Source of the DNA: DATATJ01 sp963789075
GTDB taxonomy: Bacteria > Acidobacteriota > Vicinamibacteria > Vicinamibacterales > CAVVIG01
Length of the DNA stretch: 64,000 bases
Assembly (NCBI GenBank): GCA_963789075.1
Contig: CAWBJQ010000014.1
Location: 1,240,001-1,304,000, forward strand
Direction: 5' to 3'
Part shown: piece by piece, positions 37,299 to 45,280 of the stretch
How the letters are laid out: the number at the start of each line of letters is the position of its first letter
Numbering within the stretch: position 1 is the first letter of the stretch
The notes under the pieces: model-generated
Databases searched by the model: none
What the model was told of the DNA's origin: nothing
Seen by the model: only the letters and a program-made list of their open reading frames with translations
Translations under genes and position numbers: made by a program

Positions 37299-38298
37299 GT
37301 GGCGACGACCGGCGGTGACAAGCGTTTGAGAACAAGCGTGCAGCGGTACACGGCAGCGCGACTCATTGTTGCGAGCGGACTGGTCGCCGCGACACTCGGC
37401 GGCATGCGGTTCGCTCGCGCCGCTGGCGCCGACGCCGCGTTCACGGTCGGCATCCTTCGCCGCGATGCGATCGTCGTGCCCTTCGCCAGCTACGACGGCA
37501 GGAAATGGCGCGCCGATTGGCCCGAGCCGCGCGACGATTACGATGTGCCGGTCAATCTCGCCAGCGTGCCCAAGGGGTGGTGGGGCCCGCCTGGTGTTCG
37601 CGAGACGTGGCAGGCGTGGGTGGCCAAAGACCCGCCGCGCCTGTTGACGGTGCTTCAGCCGGACTGGTTCGCCGCCTACTGCCTGCCGCACGATCGGGCT
37701 CCGGACCGACTATCGTGCGCGCGAGCCGCTCCCGCCCGCGACCGCCCGGCCGTATCCCGACGGATGGCCTCGTCGTCTCGCCGCCGCAGCCGATCGAACG
37801 GATCGAGATCGTGCGCGATGGCGACCCGCGGCGCTTGCGCCTGGCGCCGATGATCCTGGAGACCTTCAATCGCACGGAGCGCGAAATCAACTCGGAGGAC
37901 GCACCATCCGATCCCCCGCGCGGCGCGCGAGAAGGTGGCGCCGATCATTGAGGCGATGTACGCGTCACCGGACGGGAAGCGTCATGTACATCGAGGCGGC
38001 GCGCGAATATCATCAGCACGCGGATCCGTCGGCCGCCTGCACGGCGGTCGCCTTCGGCGGCGGCTGGTTCGCGCGCGGCGCCGACAAACTCTACACGCCG
38101 CTGCAGACCTACGTGGAGGTGCTCGATTGCGATCGCGACGGTGCGAGCTATATGCTGCCGCTCGGAATCGTGCGGCTGGTGAACCGCACATTCTGGCTCG
38201 CGCAGTTCTCCGGCTGGGACGGGGCACAGTACGAAGTGGACGAGATCAAATCGAAGACGGTCGAACGGGTCGTCAGCCGGTCTGGCGGAGGGTGTTGA
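37299..38298 (+). CDS. Exported protein of unknown function, several frameshifts
   Basis: The first part has a signal-like segment (AARLIVASGLVAATLGGMRF) and a beta-rich start (FTVGILRRDAIVVPFASYDG, KWRADWPEPRDDYDVPVNLA). Near 37695 the frame changes to a Pro-rich part with LVVSPPQPIERIEIV and NRTEREINSE. Shifts around 37915 and 37980 lead through KVAPIIEAMYASPDGKR to VMYIEAAREYHQHADPSAAC, GGGWFARGADKLYTPLQTYV and FWLAQFSGWDGAQYEVDEI. I do not recognise the family. Coding bias is good in the correct frames. It follows the copper/haem protein by about 45 bp and precedes the DUF1028 gene by 1 bp, so the three may form an operon. Confidence 0.6.
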
Positions 38299-38299
38299 G

Positions 38300-39157
38300 A
38301 TGCAGATGATGTGGACGCGGCGGGTGCTGGGAATCGCAATGCTGATCGCCGCTGGTTGCGCCTGGTCCGCGCGCCCGCGCAAGGCGCTTGCGGCGCAAGA
38401 CTTTAGTCCTGCCGTAGCCTTGGCGGAGGCGGTTAGTCCTGCCGGCGTTGATCAGCTGCAACCGCTCTGGGACACCGGCACCTTTTCGATCCTCGGCTAC
38501 GACCCGGCGACGGGCGAAATCGGCGGCGCGGTCCAGTCGCGCGTTTTCTCAGTGGGCAACGGCGTGCTCTGGGCCGATGCGGACACTGGCGTCGCGGCGA
38601 CGCAGGCGATCGTGGACGTGAGTTACGGCCCGCAGTCGCTCGCGCTGCTGCGAAAAGGCGTCAAGCCGGCGGACGTCATTACGCAAGTGCTCAAGGCGGA
38701 CACGGATCCGCTCCCGAAAGAGTGGACGAAGGGAGGGCGACAGTTCGCCGTGATGAACTTGAAGGGCGAGTACGCGGCCTACACCGGACCACAAGCCACG
38801 GAATGGGCCGGCAATAAAGGCGGCAAGTATTGCACTGCGCAGGGCAACATCCTCGCGGGCCCTGCCGTCGTGGACAACATGATCGCGAGCTTCGAGAAGA
38901 CGCCGGGCCATTTGTCGCAGCGGCTCGTCGCGGCGCTCGAAGGCGGCCAGGCGGGAGGCGGCGACAAACGCGGGCAGCAATCGGCGGCGTTGGTGATCGT
39001 GAAGAAGAACTGCGGCGTCTGGCTGCACAACGATACGGTGCTGCGGCTGCAGGTGGACGACAATCCGGCGCCGATCGCGGAGCTGAAGCGCGTGGTGGAC
39101 AAATGGAACGAGCGGCGCCCGCGCGCGGTCACGCCCGGGTGCATGGCGTCGCAGTAA
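38300..39157 (+). CDS. DUF1028 (Ntn-hydrolase-like) exported protein with repeat-derived N-terminal insert
   Basis: 285 residues. A signal peptide (RVLGIAMLIAAGCAWSARP) is followed by an odd segment, AQDFSPAVALAEAVSPAG, encoded by a dispersed intergenic repeat (38393-38443). The DUF1028 domain then begins with TGTFSILGYDPATGEIGGAV, VGNGVLWADADTGVAATQAI, YGPQSLALLRKG, YCTAQGNILAG and GQQSAALVIVKK. DUF1028 proteins have an Ntn-hydrolase-like fold; the activity is not established. The following gap of about 37 bp to pepT is entirely a word repeat. Confidence 0.87.
   Translation: MQMMWTRRVLGIAMLIAAGCAWSARPRKALAAQDFSPAVALAEAVSPAGVDQLQPLWDTGTFSILGYDPATGEIGGAVQSRVFSVGNGVLWADADTGVAATQAIVDVSYGPQSLALLRKGVKPADVITQVLKADTDPLPKEWTKGGRQFAVMNLKGEYAAYTGPQATEWAGNKGGKYCTAQGNILAGPAVVDNMIASFEKTPGHLSQRLVAALEGGQAGGGDKRGQQSAALVIVKKNCGVWLHNDTVLRLQVDDNPAPIAELKRVVDKWNERRPRAVTPGCMASQ
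38393..38443. repeat. Dispersed GTCCTGCC repeat inside the DUF1028 gene
   Basis: GCGCAAGACTTTAGTCCTGC at 38393 matches the reverse complement of 47076-47098 with 2 mismatches in 23 bases. It continues CCTTGGCGGAGGCGG and repeats TTAGTCCTGCC. It lies just after the signal-peptide region and is translated in frame. Confidence 0.75.
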
Positions 39158-39197
39158 TCTGCAATCTGCAATCTGAAATCTGAAATCTGCAATTTCA
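39157..39197. repeat. AATCTG word repeat between DUF1028 and pepT
   Basis: AATCTGCAATCTGCAATCTG followed by AAATCTGAAATCTGCAATTT, a roughly 9-nt period. It fills the complete gap between the TAA of the DUF1028 gene and the TGA of pepT (39195-39197, minus strand). Confidence 0.85.
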
Positions 39198-40436
39198 GGC
39201 GTCTGTGTGCTCCTCCCAGACGCGGCACAGATTCACAATCACGTCGACCGCCTTCTCCATGTCCTGCACCGACACCCACTCCAGCCGGGAGTGAAAATTG
39301 TGCTCGCCGGCGAACAGGTTCGGCGTCGGCAGGCCCATGAACGAAAGGCGCGAGCCGTCGGTGCCGCCTCGGATCAGACGGCTGCGCGGCTCCAGCCCCG
39401 CGCGCCGGACCGCTTCGCGCGCGTACTCCGCGATCGCCGGCTGCTGGTCCAGCACGTCGCGCATGTTGCGGTACGACTCCTCGACGGCGATCTCCAGCCG
39501 CGCCCCCGGGTGCGCAAGAACCGCGTCCTGCGCGAGGCGCTCCAGGATCGCTTCCTTCTCTTTCAGCGCGGCGGTCTGAAAGTCGCGGATCAAGACCTTC
39601 ACCGTCGTCCGCTCGACGCCAGCCTGCAGAACGTACGGGTGCACGAACCCTTCGTAGGCGGCGGTGGTCTCCGGCGACATCGCGTCGGGTGGCAGGCGGT
39701 GGATGAAGTCTGCAGCGACTTTGATGGCGTTCACCATGCGTCCCTTCGCGTAGCCGGGATGCGTGTTGAACCCGCGAAACGTGAGGGTCATCGCGTCGGC
39801 GGAGAAGCTCTCCACCTCGACTTCGCCGCGGCTTCCGCCGTCCATGGTGTAGGCGCAGTACGCGCCGAAGCGCGCGACGTCGAAATGCTGCGTGCCGCGG
39901 CCGATCTCTTCGTCAGGCGTGAATGCGATTCGCACGTCGCCGTGCGGAATCTCCGGGTGATCGACGAGGTACGCGGCGGCGGTCACGATTTCGGCGACTC
40001 CGGCCTTGTCGTCTGCGCCCAGCAGGGTGGTGCCCGACGCGGTGACGATGTCGTGGCCGATCTGCTCGGCGAGCGCGGGGTTGTCCGCAAAGCGCAGCAC
40101 CGCCGACGGGTCGCCGGGCAGCAAGAGGTCGCGGCCGTCGTAGTGCGGATGAACGATCGGCGTGACGCCGGCACCGGGCATCTCCGGCGAGGTGTCCACA
40201 TGGGCGATGAAGCCAATCACCGGCACATCTTTCTTCGTCGTCGTGGCGGGAATGGTCGCCATCACGTAGCCGTGCTCGTCGATGGCCGCGTCACCGATGC
40301 CCGCGGCGCGGAGATCGGCGACCAGCTCGCGCAGGAGCACGAGCTGTTTCTCGGTGCTGGGATAGGTCGTGGAGGCCTCGTCAGATTGCGTGTCGTAGCG
40401 AACGTATTTGAGGAAGCGATCGAGGACACTCGTCAT
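39195..40436 (-). CDS. pepT: Peptidase T (tripeptide aminopeptidase)
   Basis: 413 residues, full length for PepT (about 408). M20 metallopeptidase ligands are visible in order: His of IGFIAHVDTSPEMPG with catalytic Asp, Asp of LLGADDKAGVAEI, Glu-Glu of AFTPDEEIGRGTQHFD, Asp of YTMDGG, and His near the end in LFAGEHNFHSRLEWV. GFNTHPGYAKGRMVNAI is a PepT signature. The enzyme removes the N-terminal residue of tripeptides in the cytoplasm using two zinc ions. Its stop codon lies in the AATCTG repeat; a large nested repeat lies between it and lysC. Confidence 0.95.
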   Translation of the reverse strand: MTSVLDRFLKYVRYDTQSDEASTTYPSTEKQLVLLRELVADLRAAGIGDAAIDEHGYVMATIPATTTKKDVPVIGFIAHVDTSPEMPGAGVTPIVHPHYDGRDLLLPGDPSAVLRFADNPALAEQIGHDIVTASGTTLLGADDKAGVAEIVTAAAYLVDHPEIPHGDVRIAFTPDEEIGRGTQHFDVARFGAYCAYTMDGGSRGEVEVESFSADAMTLTFRGFNTHPGYAKGRMVNAIKVAADFIHRLPPDAMSPETTAAYEGFVHPYVLQAGVERTTVKVLIRDFQTAALKEKEAILERLAQDAVLAHPGARLEIAVEESYRNMRDVLDQQPAIAEYAREAVRRAGLEPRSRLIRGGTDGSRLSFMGLPTPNLFAGEHNFHSRLEWVSVQDMEKAVDVIVNLCRVWEEHTDA

Positions 40437-40451
40437 GATCTGGGTTGTCTT

Positions 40452-40755
40452 TCACCACGAAGGCCACGAAGGGCACGAAGAAGATTTTGCCACAGAGGCC
40501 CAGAGCCACGGAGATCAACGTGCCCGTCACATCAACGCGAGCGGCCAAAGCACAGTGTCGAAGCGCCGCACCGATTCGACGGGCGTCGCGTTGCGCCGCG
40601 CGATGCCGGAGTCGGGTCGGCTTCACGAACGACGTATCTCGCTGACCGTTCGTGAACCGACCCGACTCGGCAGCGCAAGCCGGCCTGCCACGCAGGCCGG
40701 CCCGTCGATGTTAGACGGCGCCTCTCTGTGCCTTTGTGCCTCTGCGGCAAGATCG
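40452..40755. repeat. Nested multi-layer palindromic word-repeat element (about 300 bp)
   Basis: From outside inward: CACGAAG words (40453-40485); CCACAGAGG/CCCAGAG/CCACGGAG (40490-40516) paired with CTCTGTGCC/TTTGTGCC/TCTGCGG (40725-40748); TTCGACGGGC paired with GGCCCGTCGA; and a core GAGTCGGGTCGG-TTCACGAACG (about 40610-40632) paired with CGTTCGTGAA-CGACCCGACTC (about 40648-40671). A shorter palindrome CCGGCCTGCCACGCAGGCCGG sits on the right side. No gene is visible in it. It fills the whole pepT-lysC gap. Confidence 0.85.
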
Positions 40756-40768
40756 ATTCGGGCCTCAG

Positions 40769-41983
40769 TTAGCCGCGCGTTGAGCCTTCGATGAACGTCC
40801 CATGGAGCAGCCGCACCGCTTCGTCGAGGCGCGCGCGCGGCACCATCCACGTGATGCGGAACGACGAAGTGGACACAGACGCGGGCAGCAGGCCAGCGGC
40901 CGCGAGCGCCTCCGATCCGCGCCGGACGTTCTGGAACGAGGCGTTGATGCCGGCGCCGATCACGCTCAGCGCGCCGAGGCCGTCCACAATGCGCACCTGA
41001 TCGGAGAACGCGCGCGCGACCGCGTCGCGCATCCGCGCTTCGTCGTGAAGGTTCTCTCGCGACACGACGAGCGTCAGTGCAGTGCCCACCTGCTGCAGTT
41101 GCTTGCCGGCGACCCCGTGCGCGTCGAGCAACGCCAGGAGCTCGCCGGGGTCCGCCGAGCCGCTGTCCACCTGCATCACCAACACGTCGCGTTCGCTCGC
41201 GACGCCGACGACGGCGCCCGGTTGACGCGGCGGCGTCTGGCGAACCACCGTGCCGTCCGAAGACGGATCGTTTCCGGGCAGCGGCGAGGCGGTCGCGCGC
41301 GCGTAGATCGCGATGCCTTGCGCTTTTGCGAATTCGACCGCCTGCGCGTTCAGGACCTTGGCGCCCGCCTCGGCGAGCTCCTGTGTCTCTTCATACGACA
41401 GCGCGCCGATCCGCGTCGCGCCCGGCACCACGCGCGGATCGGCGGTGTAGACGCCGTCCACGTCCGAGCAGATCTCGCAGTAGTCGGCGCCGAGCGCCGC
41501 CGCCATGGCGACGGCCGTGGTGTCGCTGCCGCCGCGGCCGAGGGTCGTGACCTCGCGCCGGTACGACACGCCTTGGTACCCGGCGATGACGACAATTCGT
41601 CCGCGGGCGAGCTCGTCCTGCACACGGAACGGGCGCACTTCGATGATGCGCGCGTCCACATGACGATCGGTGGTGATGATGCCGGACTGGCTGCCCGTGA
41701 AGCTGATGGCATCGCCGCCCAGGTCGCGGATGGCGATCGAGAGCAGCGACATGGCGATGCGCTCGCCCGCGGTGAGCAGCATGTCGAGCTCGCGGCGATC
41801 GGGGTTGGCCGACACCTGCTTTGCGAGGGCGAGCAGCTCGTCGGTCGTGCCGCCCATCGCCGAGACGACCACGACGACGTCGTGGCCGCCGGCGCGCGTG
41901 CGCATGACACGCGCGGCGACCTGCCGAATGCGGGCGACATCCGCGACGCTGGAGCCGCCGTACTTCTGGACGACGATTGACAC
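40769..41983 (-). CDS. lysC: Aspartate kinase
   Basis: 404 residues. The amino-acid kinase domain begins VVQKYGGSSVADVARIRQVA, with GGHDVVVVVSAMGG, ELDMLLTAGERIAMSLLSIA, TGSQSGIITT, LGRGGSDTTAVAMAAALGA and CEICSDVDGVYTADPRVVP, all hallmarks of aspartokinase. Two ACT domains follow (VGVASERDVLVMQVDSGSAD and ALSVIGAGINASFQ), usually the site of lysine or threonine feedback. It catalyses the first step to lysine, threonine, methionine and diaminopimelate. No other gene of that pathway is adjacent. Confidence 0.95.
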   Translation of the reverse strand: MSIVVQKYGGSSVADVARIRQVAARVMRTRAGGHDVVVVVSAMGGTTDELLALAKQVSANPDRRELDMLLTAGERIAMSLLSIAIRDLGGDAISFTGSQSGIITTDRHVDARIIEVRPFRVQDELARGRIVVIAGYQGVSYRREVTTLGRGGSDTTAVAMAAALGADYCEICSDVDGVYTADPRVVPGATRIGALSYEETQELAEAGAKVLNAQAVEFAKAQGIAIYARATASPLPGNDPSSDGTVVRQTPPRQPGAVVGVASERDVLVMQVDSGSADPGELLALLDAHGVAGKQLQQVGTALTLVVSRENLHDEARMRDAVARAFSDQVRIVDGLGALSVIGAGINASFQNVRRGSEALAAAGLLPASVSTSSFRITWMVPRARLDEAVRLLHGTFIEGSTRG

Positions 41984-42002
41984 GGCTATTAGAAGATCTC
42001 TA

Positions 42003-42037
42003 TCACGAAGTCGCGAAGGACACGGAGATCACGAACC
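42003..42037. repeat. Single-arm CACGAAG word repeat upstream of lysC
   Basis: TCACGAAGTCGCGAAGGACA then CGGAGATCACGAA. It has the same words as the larger elements but I see no complementary arm, so this may be a decayed copy. It lies between the lysC start and the end of xth. Confidence 0.65.
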
Positions 42038-42062
42038 AATCAGCGTGATGAAGGATCGCTCA

Positions 42063-42825
42063 CTAGTTGAACGTCGCCATCACCGGCGCGTGGTCGCTCG
42101 TACCGATCGCGGTCTGCACCGGACAGGCGGTCGCCCGGGCGGCGAGCGGCACGCTGGCCAGCACGTAGTCGAGGCGCCATCCGATATTGCGCGCGCGCAT
42201 GTTGCGCCACGGCGCCCACCAGCTGAACAGGCCCTCGTTGGCGGGATCGAGCGCGCGGCCGAGGTCCACGAGGCCGCGGCCGATGATGCGCTCGATCATC
42301 GCGCGCTCCTCTGGCAGCTGGCCGATCGCGCGCGGCTTGCGTTCCTTGGGGTGCACGTCCATCTCGGTGCGCGCGACGTTCAGATCGCCGCACAGCACGA
42401 GCGGCCGGCCGTCCGCCTGGAACGACGCGGCGTACGCCTCCATCGCCTCGAGAAAGCGCATCTTGGCCGGAAAGTCCTTGCCGCCGTTCGGCACGTAAAT
42501 CGATGCGACGGTGACGCGGCCGAGATCCGTGATCCACGTCAACAGCGGCGATTCGCGTTTCGAAGTCGAAGTCGGGATGGAAGAAGGCGGGGCGCTCGGG
42601 CGCGATGGTCTTACTGACGTGGATTCCGACGCCCGAGTAGCCTTTGCCGCCGTGCCAATAGCACCAGTAGCCCTCCATCTCGCAGAGGGCGGCCGGCACC
42701 TGATCCGACGAGGCTTTGAGCTCCTGCAGGCAGACGATGTCCGGGCGCTCGCGGTCGATCCATTCCTGAACCTGCGATTGACGCGCCCGGATGCCGTTGA
42801 CGTTCCAGCTGGCGACCTTCAGCAT
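42063..42825 (-). CDS. xth: Exodeoxyribonuclease III, frameshifted
   Basis: The N-terminal part is MLKVASWNVNGIRARQSQV with metal-binding Asn, DIVCLQELKASSDQVP with the catalytic Glu, and WHGGKGYSGVGIHVSK. Near 42545 a one-base shift joins it to LGRVTVASIYVPNGGKDF, LVLCGDLNVARTEMDVHPKE with Asp/Asn, GLFSWWAPWRNMRARNIGWR, LDYVLASVPL and the catalytic GTSDHAPVMATF. The repaired length is about 254 residues, as expected. ExoIII is an AP endonuclease and 3'-5' exonuclease in base-excision repair. Word repeats flank it on both sides. Confidence 0.93.
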
Positions 42826-42830
42826 GGCAG

Positions 42831-42930
42831 GGCGTGAACCACGAAGACCTGAAGGTCACGAAGCCACGAAATAACGATATGTGAGTTCTCGTGGGTCTTC
42901 GTGGGCTTCGCGTCTTCGTGGTTTACGCAC
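42831..42930. repeat. CACGAAG word-repeat hairpin between xth and ferredoxin gene
   Basis: Left arm: GTGAACCACGAAGACCTGAA, GGTCACGAAGCCACGAAAT. Right arm: GTGGGTCTTCGTGGGCTTCG, CGTCTTCGTGGTTTACGC. The terminal GTGAACCACGAAGAC pairs with GTCTTCGTGGTTTACGC. It fills the gap between two genes on the same strand. Confidence 0.85.
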
Positions 42931-42932
42931 CG

Positions 42933-43307
42933 CTAGTGGCCGGCGTGCGCCGCCTGCCGCTCTGCCGCAGGGATGGCCATCAGCGCCGGCTGCGCCGCCA
43001 CGTGCGCCGCGACGATCGCTTCGGCCTGCGCCATCAGATCCGCGTCGCCGTTGCGGTAGATCGCGTTGGCCTCGATCAGATCCTTCTGGTGCGACGGCGT
43101 CGCGTCCACGCTCTCGTAAATCGCTGCCACCGGGCATGCCGGCACGCAGGCGCCGCAGTCGATGCACTCCTCGGGGTGAATATAGAGCATCGTGGCGGCC
43201 GCGAATTCCGGTTCGTCCTTGCGTGGATGGATGCAGTCGACGGGGCACACGTCTACGCAGGCCGTGTCCTTGGTTTCAATGCAGGGGTCTGTGATGATGA
43301 ACGGCAT
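42933..43307 (-). CDS. FdxA-type ferredoxin (two Fe-S clusters)
   Basis: 124 residues. Cysteines are at 9, 17, 21, 25 (DPCIETKDTACVDVCPVDCI) and 48, 51, 54, 58 (CIDCGACVPACPV), the arrangement of the FdxA family with an N-terminal 3Fe-4S or 4Fe-4S and a C-terminal 4Fe-4S cluster. A helical extension (DLIEANAIYRNGDADLMAQA) follows, typical of these longer ferredoxins. It is a small cytoplasmic electron carrier; the partner is not evident. Its end is directly preceded by the word repeat. Confidence 0.88.
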   Translation of the reverse strand: MPFIITDPCIETKDTACVDVCPVDCIHPRKDEPEFAAATMLYIHPEECIDCGACVPACPVAAIYESVDATPSHQKDLIEANAIYRNGDADLMAQAEAIVAAHVAAQPALMAIPAAERQAAHAGH

Positions 43308-43456
43308 CGTTTATACGTCTCCAGAGCGAGCCCAATGGACTTCAGAGCCTTGGCGACCTCGCCGGCTCCGCGCCGAAATCTTATCGAAATTGGCGTCGTT
43401 GCGCCAGCCCAGAGGGGAAGCGTACACTTTATTCGCTCCCCCCTGCAGGAGACTCC

Positions 43457-43966
43457 ATGATTCGACCGAGGACGCACGCGATGGGCCGCATGCTGGCGGC
43501 CGTCCTTGCGTTGACCGCGACAGCCGCCGCCCAAGGCGCGTACGACAAACTGCTCACCGCGGCGGACGTCGAGAAGGTGGGCGGCGTGACCGGCGTCCGG
43601 ACCGTGCCGAACGGCTCCCAGGCCGGCGCCGGCGGCATGCTCAACTTCGTCAACGCCAGCGGGAAGCTCATACTGGCGGTGAGCTTCGGCGACGCGCAGC
43701 TGTACAAGAAAGCGCGCGAGACCAAGGAGCTCGAGATCGGCGGCAAGAAATATCCCAACCAGCTGTTCGCGCACGATGTCCCCGGCGTGGGCGACGAAGC
43801 GTTCGCCTCGCCGCCTGGCCCCGAACAGATCGTCATCTACGCGCGCAAAGGCAATCACGGCCTGGCGATCAACACCTTCTATCCGGGCATCGGCGAGCAC
43901 GTCAAGCCGGTACTGACGGAAGCCCAGCTGAAGGCCGTCGCGCAGCTCATTTTTTCGCGGGAATGA
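43457..43966 (+). CDS. Exported protein of unknown function
   Basis: 169 residues with a signal peptide (GRMLAAVLALTATAAAQGAY); an in-frame ATG at 43481 is an alternative start. The mature part shows beta-rich text (VTGVRTVPNGSQAGAGGMLN, GKLILAVSFGDAQLYKKARE, VGDEAFASPPGPEQIVIYAR). I do not recognise a named domain, although similar short periplasmic proteins are frequent in Acidobacteriota. The 3' end overlaps the convergent GNAT gene by 20 bp. Confidence 0.7.
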   Translation: MIRPRTHAMGRMLAAVLALTATAAAQGAYDKLLTAADVEKVGGVTGVRTVPNGSQAGAGGMLNFVNASGKLILAVSFGDAQLYKKARETKELEIGGKKYPNQLFAHDVPGVGDEAFASPPGPEQIVIYARKGNHGLAINTFYPGIGEHVKPVLTEAQLKAVAQLIFSRE

Positions 43967-44426
43967 AGGTCCGGAACATCATCGGATTCGGCGTGATCGT
44001 ATATCCCATCGATTCGTACATCGACTGGCCAGCCGCGCTGGCGTTGAGCGCGGCCGACGTGATGCCGTGCGCCTCGCACCAGGCGTGGATCGCATCCATC
44101 ACCAGCCGCGCGACGCCGCGCCGCCGATGGGGCGGCTCGGTGTAGACGTTGTAGACGTACGCGAGGCGATCGCCCAGATACCGGGGACCCGGCGGCCACG
44201 GGATGATCGTGATGCCGCCGCCGCCGACGATCCCATCGTCGTCGTCCTCCACGAGCCAGGCGCGATAGGCACCCGGCGGCATGGTTTCGGCGAGCCACGC
44301 ACTGAAGGCCGTGCTCAACGCCACCTTGTCGAGTGGAACGCCCATGTCGGCGAACATGCCGAGTCGATGGCGCAGCAGCGCCGCCGCATCGTCGAGTGTG
44401 GCGTGGCGCACGCGATAGGCAGGCAT
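43947..44426 (-). CDS. GNAT-family N-acetyltransferase
   Basis: 159 residues from the ATG at 44426. The GNAT fold is shown by YRVRHATLDDAAALLRHRLG, YRAWLVEDDDDGIVGGGGIT, YVYNVYTEPPHRRRGVARLV with the acetyl-CoA pyrophosphate loop, and LNASAAGQSMYESMGYT. This layout resembles small-molecule acetyltransferases; the acceptor is unknown. The gene lies back to back with the chlorite-dismutase-family gene (24 bp between starts). Confidence 0.88.
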   Translation of the reverse strand: MPAYRVRHATLDDAAALLRHRLGMFADMGVPLDKVALSTAFSAWLAETMPPGAYRAWLVEDDDDGIVGGGGITIIPWPPGPRYLGDRLAYVYNVYTEPPHRRRGVARLVMDAIHAWCEAHGITSAALNASAAGQSMYESMGYTITPNPMMFRTFIPAKK

Positions 44427-44450
44427 GAATCGCGCGATTATACTCGTGGG

Positions 44451-45188
44451 ATGACCGAACACACGGCGACGCGACGCGGCCCGGAGCCGCCAGACCTCAG
44501 CGAACGCGGGGGGATGAAGGACGGCGAGCCGCAGCGATCCGACACGCGGCTGTTCATGCAGTTTCTGGCGCTCGGCGGCTGCAACGAGACCGCGCCGCTG
44601 GCCGACGCGCTCGCGCGCGCGAAGATCGATGGCGTGTTGTACGAGGACGTGAACGATCCACGCGGTGTCGGGCTGGTGACGTTCAGCGACAGGCCGGCGT
44701 ACTTTCTCGATCGCGTCCGTCCCGTGCTGAACGAGATGCCCTTTGCGTCGCTGAACTTGAAGCCGGAATACACGATGCTGGGACGGACCTATGGGATCGG
44801 CTACGAGCCCGATCTCGCCGACGTGCTGCTGCACCGCCCGAAGCGCACCGTGCTGAACCCGCAGTGGCCGTGGGCGGTCTGGTATCCGCTGCGTCGCAGC
44901 GGCCGCTTCACGCAGTTGCCGATGGACGAGCAGCGCGTGATGCTCGCCGAGCACGGCGCCATCGGTATGGCGTTCGGCGCGGGGGACTACGCACACGACG
45001 TCCGCCTGGCGTGCCAGGGGCTCGACAAATCCGACAACGATTTCATCGTCGGGCTGATCGGGAAGGATTTGTTCCCGCTGTCGGCGGTCGTTCAGTCGAT
45101 GAGGAAAACGCAGCAGACCGCGCTGTATCTCGAGCGGCTGGGACCGTTTTTCGTCGGCCGCGCGGTGTGGCAATCGCCTCTCGTTTGA
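44451..45188 (+). CDS. Chlorite dismutase / coproheme decarboxylase family haem protein
   Basis: 245 residues from the ATG at 44451. After a charged N-terminus the Cld-family ferredoxin-like double domain begins (LFMQFLALGGCNETAPLADA), with VGLVTFSDRPAYFLDRVRPV, TYGIGYEPDLADVLLHRPKR, VWYPLRRSGRFTQLP and AEHGAIGMAFGAGDY, the region of the proximal haem His. The family includes chlorite dismutase and the coproheme decarboxylase ChdC/HemQ. The second is common in Gram-positive and some other phyla including Acidobacteriota, but no hem gene is adjacent. I therefore leave the symbol empty. The stop lies 2 bp before a word repeat. Confidence 0.82.
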   Translation: MTEHTATRRGPEPPDLSERGGMKDGEPQRSDTRLFMQFLALGGCNETAPLADALARAKIDGVLYEDVNDPRGVGLVTFSDRPAYFLDRVRPVLNEMPFASLNLKPEYTMLGRTYGIGYEPDLADVLLHRPKRTVLNPQWPWAVWYPLRRSGRFTQLPMDEQRVMLAEHGAIGMAFGAGDYAHDVRLACQGLDKSDNDFIVGLIGKDLFPLSAVVQSMRKTQQTALYLERLGPFFVGRAVWQSPLV

Positions 45189-45280
45189 GCACGACGATCA
45201 ACGCAGAACCCGCTGAACCCGCAGAGAGGATCGATCAATAACGCTCTGCGTGCTCTGCGAGTTCCGCGTTCAACGTCGTG
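45188..45280. repeat. Hairpin word repeat containing the amidase stop codon
   Basis: Left arm CACGACGATCAACGCAGAAC, CCGCTGAACCCGCAGAG; right arm CTCTGCGTGCTCTGCGAG, TTCCGCGTTCAACGTCGTG. The arms are about 39 nt and pair at about 80% of positions. The right arm contains the TGA (45270-45272, minus strand) and the last codons (T-R-R) of the amidase. Confidence 0.88.

Noticed and set aside
44451..45188. Assignment as true chlorite dismutase
   Set aside because: No (per)chlorate reductase genes are nearby, and the family also contains coproheme decarboxylases and peroxidases.
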